Shown here: positions 1 to 7,605 of the stretch, piece after piece
Layout: every line of letters starts with the position of its first letter
How positions within the stretch are numbered: the stretch's first letter is position 1
Assembly (NCBI GenBank): GCA_003024985.2
Contig: PXIH01S0008783.1
DNA: 13,998 nucleotides
DNA from: Euperipatoides rowelli
Lineage: Eukaryota > Onychophora > Udeonychophora > Euonychophora > Peripatopsidae
Reading direction: 5' to 3' (one strand)
The notes under the pieces: model-generated
Databases searched by the model: none
What the model saw: only the letters and a program-made list of their open reading frames with translations
Told to the model about the DNA's origin: nothing
Position numbers and translations under genes: made by a program

Positions 1-1135
1 TTTTTCTTTTCATACGTTTTATGTGGAAGCATTAAAAATAAGCAGTAGGCTATCATTAAGATTTCCAAAATTCTCCAGGCTTTTTTTTTCATGCGTTATA
101 CTTATACAGTATCGAATCCGTATGATTAGGATTTAGGCTATATTTTCTTTGAAGAGCTTGATCTTTTTTCTCCTTAAAAGACACTACATTTTGTCTCATG
201 TATTCCATTGGGTTTTTAACAATCGTAATTGAAGTGAAATAGACTCATTCTCTAAAGAATTTAATTACAAATTAAAATTAATAATGTAGCTGTAATTTAC
301 AGCTATTTTAAATCACTTGTGGCATTTTTCGGCAGGTTTTTCAATTATTTTAAGAGTGAAATACTCGTCTAGATGCGTTAACGCCATCCCTGCCTGTAAC
401 TATCTTTCATAATTTTTAATATAATCCACTGTTGTAAATGGAGTTTTTTTTTAATTGCTAAAAGCTTCTAAGAATTAACTTTTGCTCATAAAATAGTTTT
501 TATTCTAAAATTAAGATACTGTATAACTAATCTAGGCCTAAAACCCTGTAGGCTACACAGTAGGCCTAATCAGTTCATTATTGTGAAACTCTAATCAATA
601 TTTTTTTCCAAAGAGTTTGTTAATAATATTAAAATTATTCTAACTACTGTATCATCTTTATTTAGTTTTGCATTCAAATGTATGATGTAATTTATTATTT
701 ACTGATTTTTCCTACAGCAATTTTTGAATATGGCTCTATTTTAAATATCAAAAAAATATAGGCCTACAGTAACTTTTATACAGTTAGAAGGAGAGCAAAA
801 AGAAAGTTGGTTTTACAATACTTCATAATGGCAATTGAAATGTTTTCCCTTTTTAAAATATTTATAAATCACTTATAGACCAAAAAAATGGGGAATTTAG
901 ATTTACTATATCAAATGCACTTAATAAATAAAAAAAAATGCATCTTGAATTTTTGGTCGATAGCTTACTTCTAATTTTCAGCCCTTCAATATGTTGACTC
1001 ATTTTTGTTTTTTCTTTGATTTTTATTGGAAAAATAATTCCAGTTTTTATATAGTAGGCTAAATACATTAATAGTTAAAAGAATTTTAGTTTTCATAAAA
1101 ATAATAAGTTCAATTTTCTAGTACTTTTGACGGAT
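1..1135. other. AT-rich spacer without a supported gene
   Basis: The stretch is dominated by A and T runs and stop codons. The only long frame (862-1068, minus strand, 68 codons) reads through runs that are T-rich on the plus strand and has the lysine/isoleucine/phenylalanine-heavy content expected of such DNA, so I do not call it. It holds TAGGCCTA at 533, 561 and 759, a 9-bp perfect inverted repeat TAGCTGTAA around a single T at 287-305, and the CpG-containing 10-bp palindrome GCGTTAACGC at 375-384. A splice-acceptor-like TTCTAATTTTCAG ends near 981 but leads into nothing recognisable. Confidence 0.6.
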
Positions 1136-1290
1136 TGCCTACTTGAATCTAAGGCAGCTGAAGCTATGCCTCCGACTGACGAAATTTGATAGTTCACTTA
1201 TGGAATTTTGCCGATGAATTCAACTTTGAAAAAGCACCATCTACAATTTCTCCACTCTTTGTCCAGGGCTACTCAAAACTAGAATTCTTT
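1136..1290. other. GC-richer patch of broken reading frames, possible coding relic
   Basis: This patch is less AT-rich than its surroundings and has few homopolymers. Several short frames are open. On the plus strand, one of 37 codons (about 1182-1292) includes the residues EFNFEKAPSTISPLF. On the minus strand, one across roughly 1192-1264 includes SGEIVDGAFSKLNSSAKFHK before a stop, and an overlapping one includes SSVGGIASAALDSSRQSVKS. None is long, none has a convincing start or splice pair, and the candidate pieces sit in different frames. It could be a decayed exon, retrocopy or transposon fragment, or simply DNA of a different base composition. I recognise no family. Confidence 0.2.
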
Positions 1291-2035
1291 TGACGTTAGG
1301 ACATTGTTTGACTAATATTAGTCAGAAAAACCTACACCTATCACTTTATCTTATTTCTTAACAGTTTTTGCTAGAATTTTATACGATTCGATTCTAAAAA
1401 TATTGCTCAAGAGATTACTAGTTATTTAATTGTATTTTGTGTAAATATTGCTTGGATGATTTTGCGTTGTCATATACAGTTCACTATGTACAATACGGTA
1501 TATACTTCATGTATGGAAAGTTAGATAATTTAATAAGATAGTGTTAACTTTTCTTTTGTGTTTTTACTATAACCCTCTGATGTTTTTAATCCTTAAACAA
1601 AGGTCTGGATGTATAACTGCCAATCAAGCCTACACTTTGCTCAATTTTTTTTCCCTTCTTGACCACCCTGAAATTAGGCTGGAATATTTGTCTACTGTAA
1701 AGTGGTCGCTAAATGTCAATTTTAATTGGCTCATCAATATAAAAAATTAGTACTGCAGGCCGTTTTGCGTGAAGACTTTATGCAATTGTCTAAATTTTGA
1801 ATGAGTAGGCTACTCTTGTTCTCCTTTGGAGGTTTATTGATTTTGCTTAATTCATTAGGTTACTTTCGACTTAACTCTATTCTCGTTGTCTTAATTCAGT
1901 AAGAAAAAATTTCTACAGATGTAATCCATCAACTTGTGATTTAAAGTATAGGCTAACTGGAAGAATAGCTTAGTGAAGAAATTACCCAAATCAAAATTTA
2001 ATTTGATTTTTTTTTAAACTAAAAAACAAGATATT
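1291..2035. other. AT-rich spacer without a supported gene
   Basis: There is nothing here beyond AT-rich DNA, TAGGCTA words near 1055-1950 and acceptor-like pyrimidine tracts (for example TTATTTCTTAACAG ending near 1363) that lead straight into stops. An open frame of 69 codons at 1541-1750 on the plus strand is composition-driven, rich in Leu, Phe and Asn with no motif or start context, and I do not treat it as a gene. Confidence 0.6.
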
Positions 2036-2215
2036 ATGCCATTAAGATTATCCGATCCTGGCCCGATATAGAGTGATGGCTCTTATCGCTATAGAATGGA
2101 TGCAAGAAGTAGAAGATTACAAGTTAAAATTGACAAAGACAACATGGCAAAAATGAGAGTGGTTAGTGCTTTGCACCGACAGCTGGTGAAGAGAGCTAAA
2201 AGGGGTCAGAAATAA
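2036..2215 (+). other. Coding-like island: basic open frame with one internal TAG, possible terminal exon or relic
   Basis: A frame starts at ATG 2036, meets TAG at 2069-2071 and then stays open from 2072 to a TAA at 2213-2215 (47 codons). The reading after the TAG begins SDGSYRYRMDARSRRLQ and ends VSALHRQLVKRAKRGQK. Of 47 residues, nine are Arg and six are Lys, with varied codons (CGC, CGA, AGA, AGG). That is unusual in DNA where random frames are full of Lys, Asn, Ile and Phe. The patch lacks the homopolymers seen on both sides. The TAG could itself be part of a weak splice acceptor (GATATAG before 2072), making 2072-2215 a terminal exon. Otherwise it marks a dead short ORF or retrocopy. 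An AATAAA overlaps the stop at 2211-2216. I do not recognise the protein. The acceptor is weak because its T-rich tract lies about 50 bases upstream. Confidence 0.3.
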
Positions 2216-3004
2216 ACTTAATGTATGCTTAAACACTAGCAAGATAAATTTATCCAAAAGATTTCCGGACCAACTATACAAAAAAATCCAAGTCTCTAGC
2301 TCTTATGAGACGGCTACAACAAAGTCCAATTCAATTTTCATGTTTTCTATTTTAAAAGATCGCTGAGTCTACTCTGCAGCTGGACAATTTCAACTAGATC
2401 AACTTTTACATTTAAAAAATAAATAAAAAATAAATTATATATTGAAGTTCCTATTGGCCTAGTTAAAACCCATATTTATAATTCGTAGCACTAGCTAGCC
2501 TAACCCAAAAGTGGTCCACTGTGCCCCACTCTCAACTATGGTAGACTACCGGTACTCTTAACACATTTTTTTTAACAATATAGGCTATCTGTGACTTTGT
2601 AAAGTGCTAGTCTAATGCTTCATTTAATAAAATTCCTGTATGTGCGCAATTCTTTACTTTTAAAGTTTTAATTAAACCAAAATAACCTATTAGCAATAAT
2701 AGCTAGGCTAGCAATTTTTATATAGGCTAGCCTACTGCATTATAAATGTTAAGACAATTAGCTAAGTAATAATATCTTTTGCTCATACAGTCAACTGCCA
2801 AAGTAGCTATGTAGGCTACAGTATAGTAGGCCTACCATATTAAAGATTAAAAATAGTTTGCAATGATTTATTAGTTTAATCAGAGAATAAACAATTATAA
2901 TTGATCATATGCTTATAAATTAGATAAGAATCTGCATTTATCAGTAATAATTGTTACTTCCGTACCTTTATCTTAATGAATAATCATAGGCCTATATAAT
3001 AACA

Positions 3005-3030
3005 ATAGTTGGACCAAAGGGTCCAACTAT
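3005..3030. repeat. Perfect hairpin with 11-bp stem and 4-nt loop
   Basis: The left arm ATAGTTGGACC (3005-3015) is the exact reverse complement of GGTCCAACTAT (3020-3030), separated by AAAG. After a small internal loop, outer bases ATAAT (just upstream) and ATTAT (just downstream) could extend the pairing. A short loop with a GC-containing stem is unlikely to be random in this AT-rich DNA. It could be the residue of a miniature inverted-repeat element or a transcribed hairpin. Nothing nearby shows which. Confidence 0.8.
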
Positions 3031-3186
3031 AATTATTTTAGAAATCTTATCCATTCTAGATAATAGGGAGTGTTGAAGTAAATATAGTAAATGCAAGGGT
3101 GGACATTTATAAAAGTATAGGCTACTTACATAGGGTAATATAGGATCATGGTGTTTTAATATTGTCCAATGAGTTGCCTAAGCTCT

Positions 3187-3201
3187 CCCCCCCCCCCCCC
3201 C
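3187..3201 (+). repeat. Poly-C tract (C15)
   Basis: Fifteen consecutive C residues, preceded by CTCT, lie in a region where C is otherwise the rarest base on this strand. Its exact length is vulnerable to sequencing slippage. Confidence 0.95.
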
Positions 3202-3302
3202 AATACAGTTTAAAGCTAGAATATAAATAATAAATTCAATAACAAATAGGCATTTTATTTTCATTAAAACAAATACAACAGCTACTGTAAATGTAAGATA
3301 TA

Positions 3303-3335
3303 GGCCTAGACATAATGTTTATTTGTGTCTAGGCC
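3303..3335. repeat. 10-bp inverted repeat abutting the hAT left end
   Basis: GGCCTAGACA (3303-3312) is the exact reverse complement of TGTCTAGGCC (3326-3335), with 13 bases between. The right arm overlaps the first base of the transposon terminus at 3335. The left arm is itself part of a TAGGCCTA word at 3301-3308. Confidence 0.8.
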
Positions 3336-3852
3336 AGGGATCGGCAACCTTTTTTGCATAAAGAGCCATTATTGATAAAACTAAAAAAATGAATACAAAG
3401 AGCCAACCAACAGGAAGAGGAATTTTTTTAAGATGTTTTATTAATGTTTAAAGGCTAAAGTATCCTATACTAAAAATGATAATTTTATTTCAATGGTTAA
3501 TAACACTATGTCACTTTAAAAGTATAGTAATGGGCAGTTATGCCTGCGCTAGCGATAATTCGGGTTTGTTTCAACATATGTTATTGGAATTCATCCTTTT
3601 GAGTGGGTTGTAAATAATAAATAAATAAATATGATAGAAAGAAAACAATTTTACTGTAGTAAAAATAACATTTCAAATAATATACAGTACCGGTAGTCCT
3701 ATGAGTAAGAGAGAAAATAATTATTTATTAAGCCTATAAAATTTAATATCTCAAATATTATTAAAAAATAAAAATAAATCTGTGGGGTATTAAAAGAGCC
3801 ACAAAATTTAACTAAAGAGCAGCATGCGGCTCCCAAGTCATGGGTTGCCCCC
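3335..3852 (+). mobile_element. Non-autonomous hAT-type DNA transposon relic (about 0.5 kb)
   Basis: The left terminus reads CAGGGATCGGCAACCT (3335-3350), followed by AAAGAGCC at 3360 and again near 3397. This is the end structure I know from a widespread animal hAT superfamily group (terminus CAGNGGTCGGCAACC with internal AGAGCC motifs). Near the right end come AAGAGCC at 3794-3800, a near-palindrome GAGCAGCATGCGGCTC at 3817-3832 (one mismatch from perfect) and GGTTGCC at 3843-3849, the inverted counterpart of the left GGCAACC. The final bases, expected to read CGATCCCTG on this strand, are worn: CCC follows and then the match is lost. The 8 bases left of the element, GTCTAGGC, are not repeated on the right, so no target-site duplication survives. 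The interior is AT-rich with stops in every frame and no transposase, so any movement would have depended on an enzyme supplied in trans. Confidence 0.72.
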
Positions 3853-3920
3853 ACATCATAATCAGGGCCCTGGGACTGGAAATCGAGATGGAGTCCTTAC
3901 ATATTTTTGATAAGCTTCTC

Positions 3921-4090
3921 CTTGTTGGTGAAGAATTAATTAATAAGTTTTTTTTTTTTAGTTGTATGTAAGTTTTGTTTATCTTTGATGGACCTGTGGG
4001 GCCCCTTGTTGTGTGAAGATTTGATGAGCTTTTTTTAGTTTGTATGGACGTTTTATTGAACTTTGCTTGACCTACGTAGCCCCCCCTCTC
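3921..4090 (+). repeat. Diverged two-copy tandem repeat, period about 78-84 bp
   Basis: Unit one runs from about 3921 and unit two from about 4005. Shared landmarks, in order, are CTTGTTG(G/T)(T)G(TG)AAG, a T-run, AGTT(T)GTATG, GTTTT, CTTTG, GACCT and a block of Cs. The offset is 84 bp at CTTGTT (3921 and 4005) but 78 bp at GTATG (3964 and 4042) and GACCT (3991 and 4069), because the T-run shrank from 12 to 7. Substitutions and indels between the units point to an old duplication. It starts only about 70 bases after the hAT right end and could belong to the same or an adjacent element. Reading frames through it are closed by stops. A third partial unit after 4090 (TTTTTTTAGCATGTG around 4133-4147) is possible but unconvincing. 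Confidence 0.6.
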
Positions 4091-4139
4091 ATTAGGTGGT
4101 CATAACTATGTAATTTCTTCATACACCTGGCAATTTTTT

Positions 4140-5009
4140 TAGCATGTGTTACAATAATGCTAAATATTGTTAAATTCATATAAGAATGGGTGGCCGATTT
4201 TGCTGAAAAATTCTAAATTTAAAATTTGATATTTTTTTCAAATTGGCCATTGAGTTCAAGCTCGATTTTCTAATTTAATGCGAAGTCAAAAATGTTTGTC
4301 CATACTTAAACTGGGCAGTCAGTTTTATCTTTTCCATTTATCTGATTTGTTTATTTACTTAAATTTTTAGAGCATGGCAAAAAAAAAAAAAATATCTATC
4401 AGGTGAAACTCTGAATAATTTCACTTGGATTAAAAATCTCAATGGTAGGCTACTACATAAAATGATAATTTTGTCATTTGGACTGTTAGAAATGGCTTCA
4501 GTATTATTAATTAACATATGGTAGCATAGTTTCTGTTTAATAAGTTTTTAAATAAGCGAATCATCAGTTCACTGGTTTTTTTTTTAATAAAAGACACAAA
4601 TGAGTAGAATTGAAGGCGAAAGCTATTTAATGCTTATATTTGAACCCAGAAATATTCAATCCACATGGTGCTGTATAGGCTACTTTTAACACCAGTAAAT
4701 TTAACAATGCATTATTTGTATACTAACTCAATGATGCTGTAGATATTTCCTCTTTCTCCATGGTCTGAAAATGTATGTAAAAAAACAAAGACCAATAAAT
4801 GAAAAGATTAAATTGACTGTACAGTCTAAATCGAGACAATTTTTATATTCCTGTTTAACTGCAGAATCGATGGGTTGTTTAAATGATTAAAAATAATAAA
4901 TGTAATTATAGCATAATTCGAATTAAATTACCTTTTCATTCATCTTTCACCATTTATTTTTTTATGACAGTGAAAAAATGTTTATGCATGTGAGAACAAG
5001 TAATTGAAC
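4140..5009. other. AT-rich spacer without a supported gene
   Basis: This stretch contains an A14 run at 4379-4392, TAGGCTA words near 4447 and 4676, and otherwise unstructured AT-rich DNA. AATTACCTTTTCATTC at 4926-4941 recurs at 12600-12615 with loosely similar flanks, which may be two copies of an old dispersed repeat or chance. No open frame stands out. Confidence 0.55.
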
Positions 5010-5157
5010 TGTGTTTTTCTCCTTCTCTCAGCATGCTTTCAAAAGCTCTGAAAGAGAACAAATTTTCTCATACAATAAGGCAGTAGAAAATCTATTCACT
5101 TTGTGTTTGTTTTTCATCAGCATCTTAGTTGCTTATTATATGAGCCTAGAAATATGA
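5010..5157 (+). other. Strong splice-acceptor-like tract followed by an open frame: possible terminal exon
   Basis: A pyrimidine tract, GTTTTTCTCCTTCTCTCAG, ends at 5031 and fits the animal 3' splice-site consensus very well. From 5032 the frame is open for 41 codons to TGA at 5155-5157. It starts HAFKSSEREQIFSYNKAVEN and continues into a hydrophobic segment (about residues 21-35 of the frame, LFTLCLFFISILVAY) long enough to approach a membrane span. AATAAA lies at 5219-5224, about 60 bases past the stop, as a terminal exon would have. A second acceptor-like tract, TTGTTTTTCATCAG, ends at 5120. The minus strand also offers an acceptor-like TTCTCTTTCAG followed by an open frame to a TAA near 4965, so even the strand is uncertain. 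I recognise no family, and an upstream partner exon with a clear donor was not identified. Confidence 0.3.
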
Positions 5158-5673
5158 ATGGAAAAGATAGACATGATTAGGTCACTTCTATGTAGGCTAT
5201 ATGTATCAAAGTGTTTTTAATAAACCTACAATTGGTGTACATTCTTGTACAACACACACTGTCCTGCTAAAATGGCTAAATACAGAAAAGTGTCTTCAGA
5301 TGCAGTTTACTATCCAAGCATTGATAGTCAATTGATATTTGTTTATTATGCATTGCATATCAATATTTAATCTATATTTTAATATACATTTCCTGTGAAT
5401 GATAAAACTCAGTGATAAGAGGATCTACTGTACTAAAATTTGTATTATAATTAACACAGAGCTGATTATTTCAAGCTTCAGTTATCCAGAAGTTATAGAT
5501 GGATCTTTAAAGATATTTCAATACACACAATAAATTTAAATAAATAATAATATATGAATAATAATAATAATGAACTGAATAGTAATTTTTTAAAAAAATG
5601 TTTACCTGTTCAACAACTTGCAACAGTTTAAAAATGTCTTCGATACCATCATCACTGGCACAGCAGAAATAAA
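5158..5673. other. AT-rich spacer without a supported gene
   Basis: No reading frame of note was found. It contains AATAAA at 5219-5224, a weak 8-bp inverted repeat ATTGATAT/ATATCAAT around 5331-5366, and the AAT microsatellite at 5557-5571. Confidence 0.55.
5557..5571 (+). repeat. AAT microsatellite, five units
   Basis: Five perfect AAT units follow an imperfect TAAA/AATAAT stretch from about 5541. It is short and typical of AT-rich DNA. Confidence 0.85.
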
Positions 5674-5744
5674 ATGATGTAATATAAACTCATCTTTATG
5701 GCAGTTAAGATGATGTGATATAAACTCATCTTTATGGCAGTTAA
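5674..5744 (+). repeat. 36-bp tandem duplication, two copies
   Basis: ATGATGT(A/G)ATATAAACTC and the following CATCTTTATGGCAGTTAA occur at 5674-5708 and again at 5710-5744. The offset is exactly 36 and there is one mismatch (A at 5681, G at 5717). The near identity implies a recent duplication, and copy number may vary between individuals. Confidence 0.92.
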
Positions 5745-7364
5745 TGGCAAATATTCCATAGGAATTTTCATATTGCTGATTTACAGTTCAAAAACTGTTA
5801 TAGAAGTTCCTCTTGACACAATAAATGTTCTTTTTTTGTTGTTTATATGTACAGTACAGTGGAACACATTTTGTTCAGACGACTTCAAATGCAAGACCCA
5901 TATGGCAGTTTAAAGAATTCTTTTGCAGTCGATAAGTGATATTCACAGTAGCAATATTGCTTTTAAAATTGTAAACAAATCACAAATTACATTAAAANGT
6001 ACAACTATGTACAAAAATTAATTAAAAGGGGTGAAGAAAATAGGGTAATCTCATTTAAAAATACAAAATGTATTTAAAAATATTCTACAATATTTGAAAA
6101 TGATATTCCCCCCCTTCCCCATTTAATAAAATGTTGACAATAATCAACTTCAAAACATGATACTTCTCAGCACAATATATCAAATTACCTACTAAGTAAT
6201 TTAGTAATAAAATTAACTTCAAATAATTAAAAAAAAGCTTTGTTAGCCTATCCATTAAAATTATAATTAAGATAGCTTAATGTAACTATGTAATAAAACT
6301 TCATCAAAAAATATAGGCCTATCAAAGTTTCTTAAAGGTCAAATGAAATGGATTTTTATTATTTTCTTTCAAAGACAATTAGGTCTAGGCCTACTAAAAA
6401 AATGCACAAAAAAGTTATTTTTAAGTTAATTAAGAATATTCTTGTCCGTCCGAGATTACAAAAAAAAAAAAGTTTTCAAATTGTTTTTTTTTTTGGGTCC
6501 GAGATGATTTTGATGAGGCAATAGTCTCTAAACAGGAGGCTATTGTACTGTATATATTTCAATATTTATGCTCTAAGTAGAGCGCTGTTCCGCTTGCAGT
6601 AAAATTTTTGATTTTTTTTAAAAAAGCAAATTGGACCTCACCATAATTACAAAATTATGAATTTGATGACGATTCTGTACAAGTATTTAAACAATAAGTA
6701 AATATTATTTTGAGCCTTTAGCTGACGAACATAGCAAAATGGCGTCATAAGAACAAGAACACGAAGGCATTAAATACCGAATTCACACAGATATTTTTTG
6801 CAAAAAGTATTTAAACGTAAGAGATTATAATAATTATTATTTTTGCTTCTTTTATTATTTATATTATCATCACCTAGTGACCTAGAATAGAACTTCTGGT
6901 GAAGTTCAGGTTATTTGTAAAAAAAAAAAAAGCGTAGGCCTAAACAAAAGCAGTTAATAAAGATAAGTAAAGGCTTCTTCTTATTGATGCTAATTAACTG
7001 GTCTTTCTATTTTTTAATACTTAAATATCTACATGCATATCAGTTCTGTACGGTATTAAAAATTTACAAAGTAGGCCTAATAACGTTTTTTTAAAACATT
7101 CATTAGTAATTTGATCTAGAAATATAACCAGTCAAATTTTTCTAAAACATGCGTTGAGTTAGCCATGTCTGTATTTATTTGCCGAAAACAATTTTTCATT
7201 TATTATTTAGCCAAAACAATTTACAAAAAAAAAAAAAAAGATGCACTTAAATAAAACTGTTTTCCTTAGACATAAATGAATGAAATAAGACTAGTCAAAA
7301 TTACTTTTTTTCTGAAAAAAAAAAAAAAAAATAAGTAGGTCAACTTACGCAACAAGGGATGTCT
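5745..7364. other. AT-rich spacer with homopolymers
   Basis: No supported gene was found. It holds an ambiguous base at 5998 (n), C7 at 6108-6114, A13 at 6919-6931, A15 at 7225-7239, A17 at 7315-7331 and TAGGCCTA at 6314, 6386, 6935 and 7072. A 12-mer AAGTATTTAAAC occurs at 6681-6692 and 6805-6816, with loosely alignable flanks suggesting an old duplication about 124 bp apart. Between them, around 6728-6770, CAAAATGGCGTCATAAG resembles a start-codon context but closes after three codons. Confidence 0.55.
6448..6505. repeat. A12/T11 inverted tract flanked by 9-bp direct repeats
   Basis: GTCCGAGAT occurs at 6448-6456 and 6497-6505. Between the copies lie A12 (6460-6471) and T11 (6484-6494), with CAA/TTG trinucleotides extending the symmetry, so the interior can fold into a long A:T hairpin. 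The flanking 9-mers each carry a CpG, rare here, so two chance copies this close are unlikely. The arrangement resembles a small insertion with target-site duplication, or a local duplication followed by homopolymer growth. Confidence 0.6.
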
Positions 7365-7436
7365 GGCAATTTGGCCTGTTCATTAGAGCACTGACCTGCT
7401 AACTAAGACATATGCCTGATCAGTGTTCGCACTCAA
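7365..7436 (+). repeat. Decayed tRNA-like sequence, possibly from a tRNA-derived SINE or tRNA pseudogene
   Basis: TTGGCCTGTTCATTAGAGCA (7371-7390) follows the tRNA D-arm/A-box pattern (TGGC...GTGGTTAGAGC) with a missing base. Then comes an anticodon-loop-like CTGCTAA (7396-7402) that would place a GCT anticodon at 7398-7400. Next is a B-box-like GTGTTCGCACT (7424-7434; consensus GGTTCGANNCC). Spacing between the parts is about right for a tRNA of some 72 bases. The acceptor arms do not pair (GGCAATT at the 5' end has no AATTGCC partner), the anticodon stem has two mismatches and the T stem is poor. It cannot be a working tRNA. No second copy is in the window to test the SINE idea. Confidence 0.4.
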
Positions 7437-7556
7437 AACTCTTATGAGCAATTTTTCTGAACATTATTTCTGATTTAGTTTTCATTCATTTATTTAGTTA
7501 TTAGGTTTTAATAAAAGTTTTCAATCTGTTTGATGTAGGTATAAATTCATTGATGA

Positions 7557-7605
7557 GTATGTACAAACTCATCAATAATTATTGATGAGTTTATACTGTA
7601 CATAC
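7557..7605. repeat. Nested palindrome: perfect 28-bp core plus 8-bp outer arms
   Basis: Positions 7565-7592 form a perfect 28-bp palindrome with no spacer. The left half is AAACTCATCAATAA and the centre AATT falls at 7577-7580. Outside it, GTATGTAC (7557-7564) is the exact reverse complement of GTACATAC (7598-7605), with a 5-base bulge ATACT on the right. A further copy of ATTGATGAGT at 7549-7558 matches the right half at 7581-7590. The whole can form a long cruciform or, if transcribed, a hairpin with almost no loop. It lacks terminal features of a known transposon that I can recognise. Confidence 0.88.

Larger units (their letters stand above)
2216..3334. other. AT-rich spacer dense in palindromic words
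   Basis: No reading frame of note was found. This is one of the densest regions for the dispersed words: TACCGGTA at 2547, TAGGCCTA at 2827, 2987 and 3301, and two copies of TAGGCTAGC at 2704-2712 and 2723-2731. It also holds the hairpin at 3005-3030 and the C tract at 3187-3201, listed separately. Confidence 0.6.

Noticed and set aside
862-1068. 68-codon minus-strand open frame
   Set aside because: It reads through sequence that is T-rich on the plus strand, giving Lys/Ile/Phe runs. There are no supporting features.
1541-1750. 69-codon plus-strand open frame
   Set aside because: It is Leu/Phe/Asn-rich with no motif, start context or splice logic, and several frames of this length are expected by chance across 14 kb this AT-rich.
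3948-3975. T12-AG acceptor followed by GTATGTAAGT donor-like sequence
   Set aside because: The implied exon would be only a few bases. The region is better explained as part of the tandem repeat unit.
5850-5880. ACAGTGGAACAC as a pogo/Tigger-like transposon terminus
   Set aside because: Only about ten bases fit and I found no matching inverted end downstream or upstream.
6728-6760. CAAAATGGCGTCATAAG as a translation start or YY1-type site
   Set aside because: The frame closes after ATG GCG TCA TAA, and a single short motif match is not evidence of a promoter.
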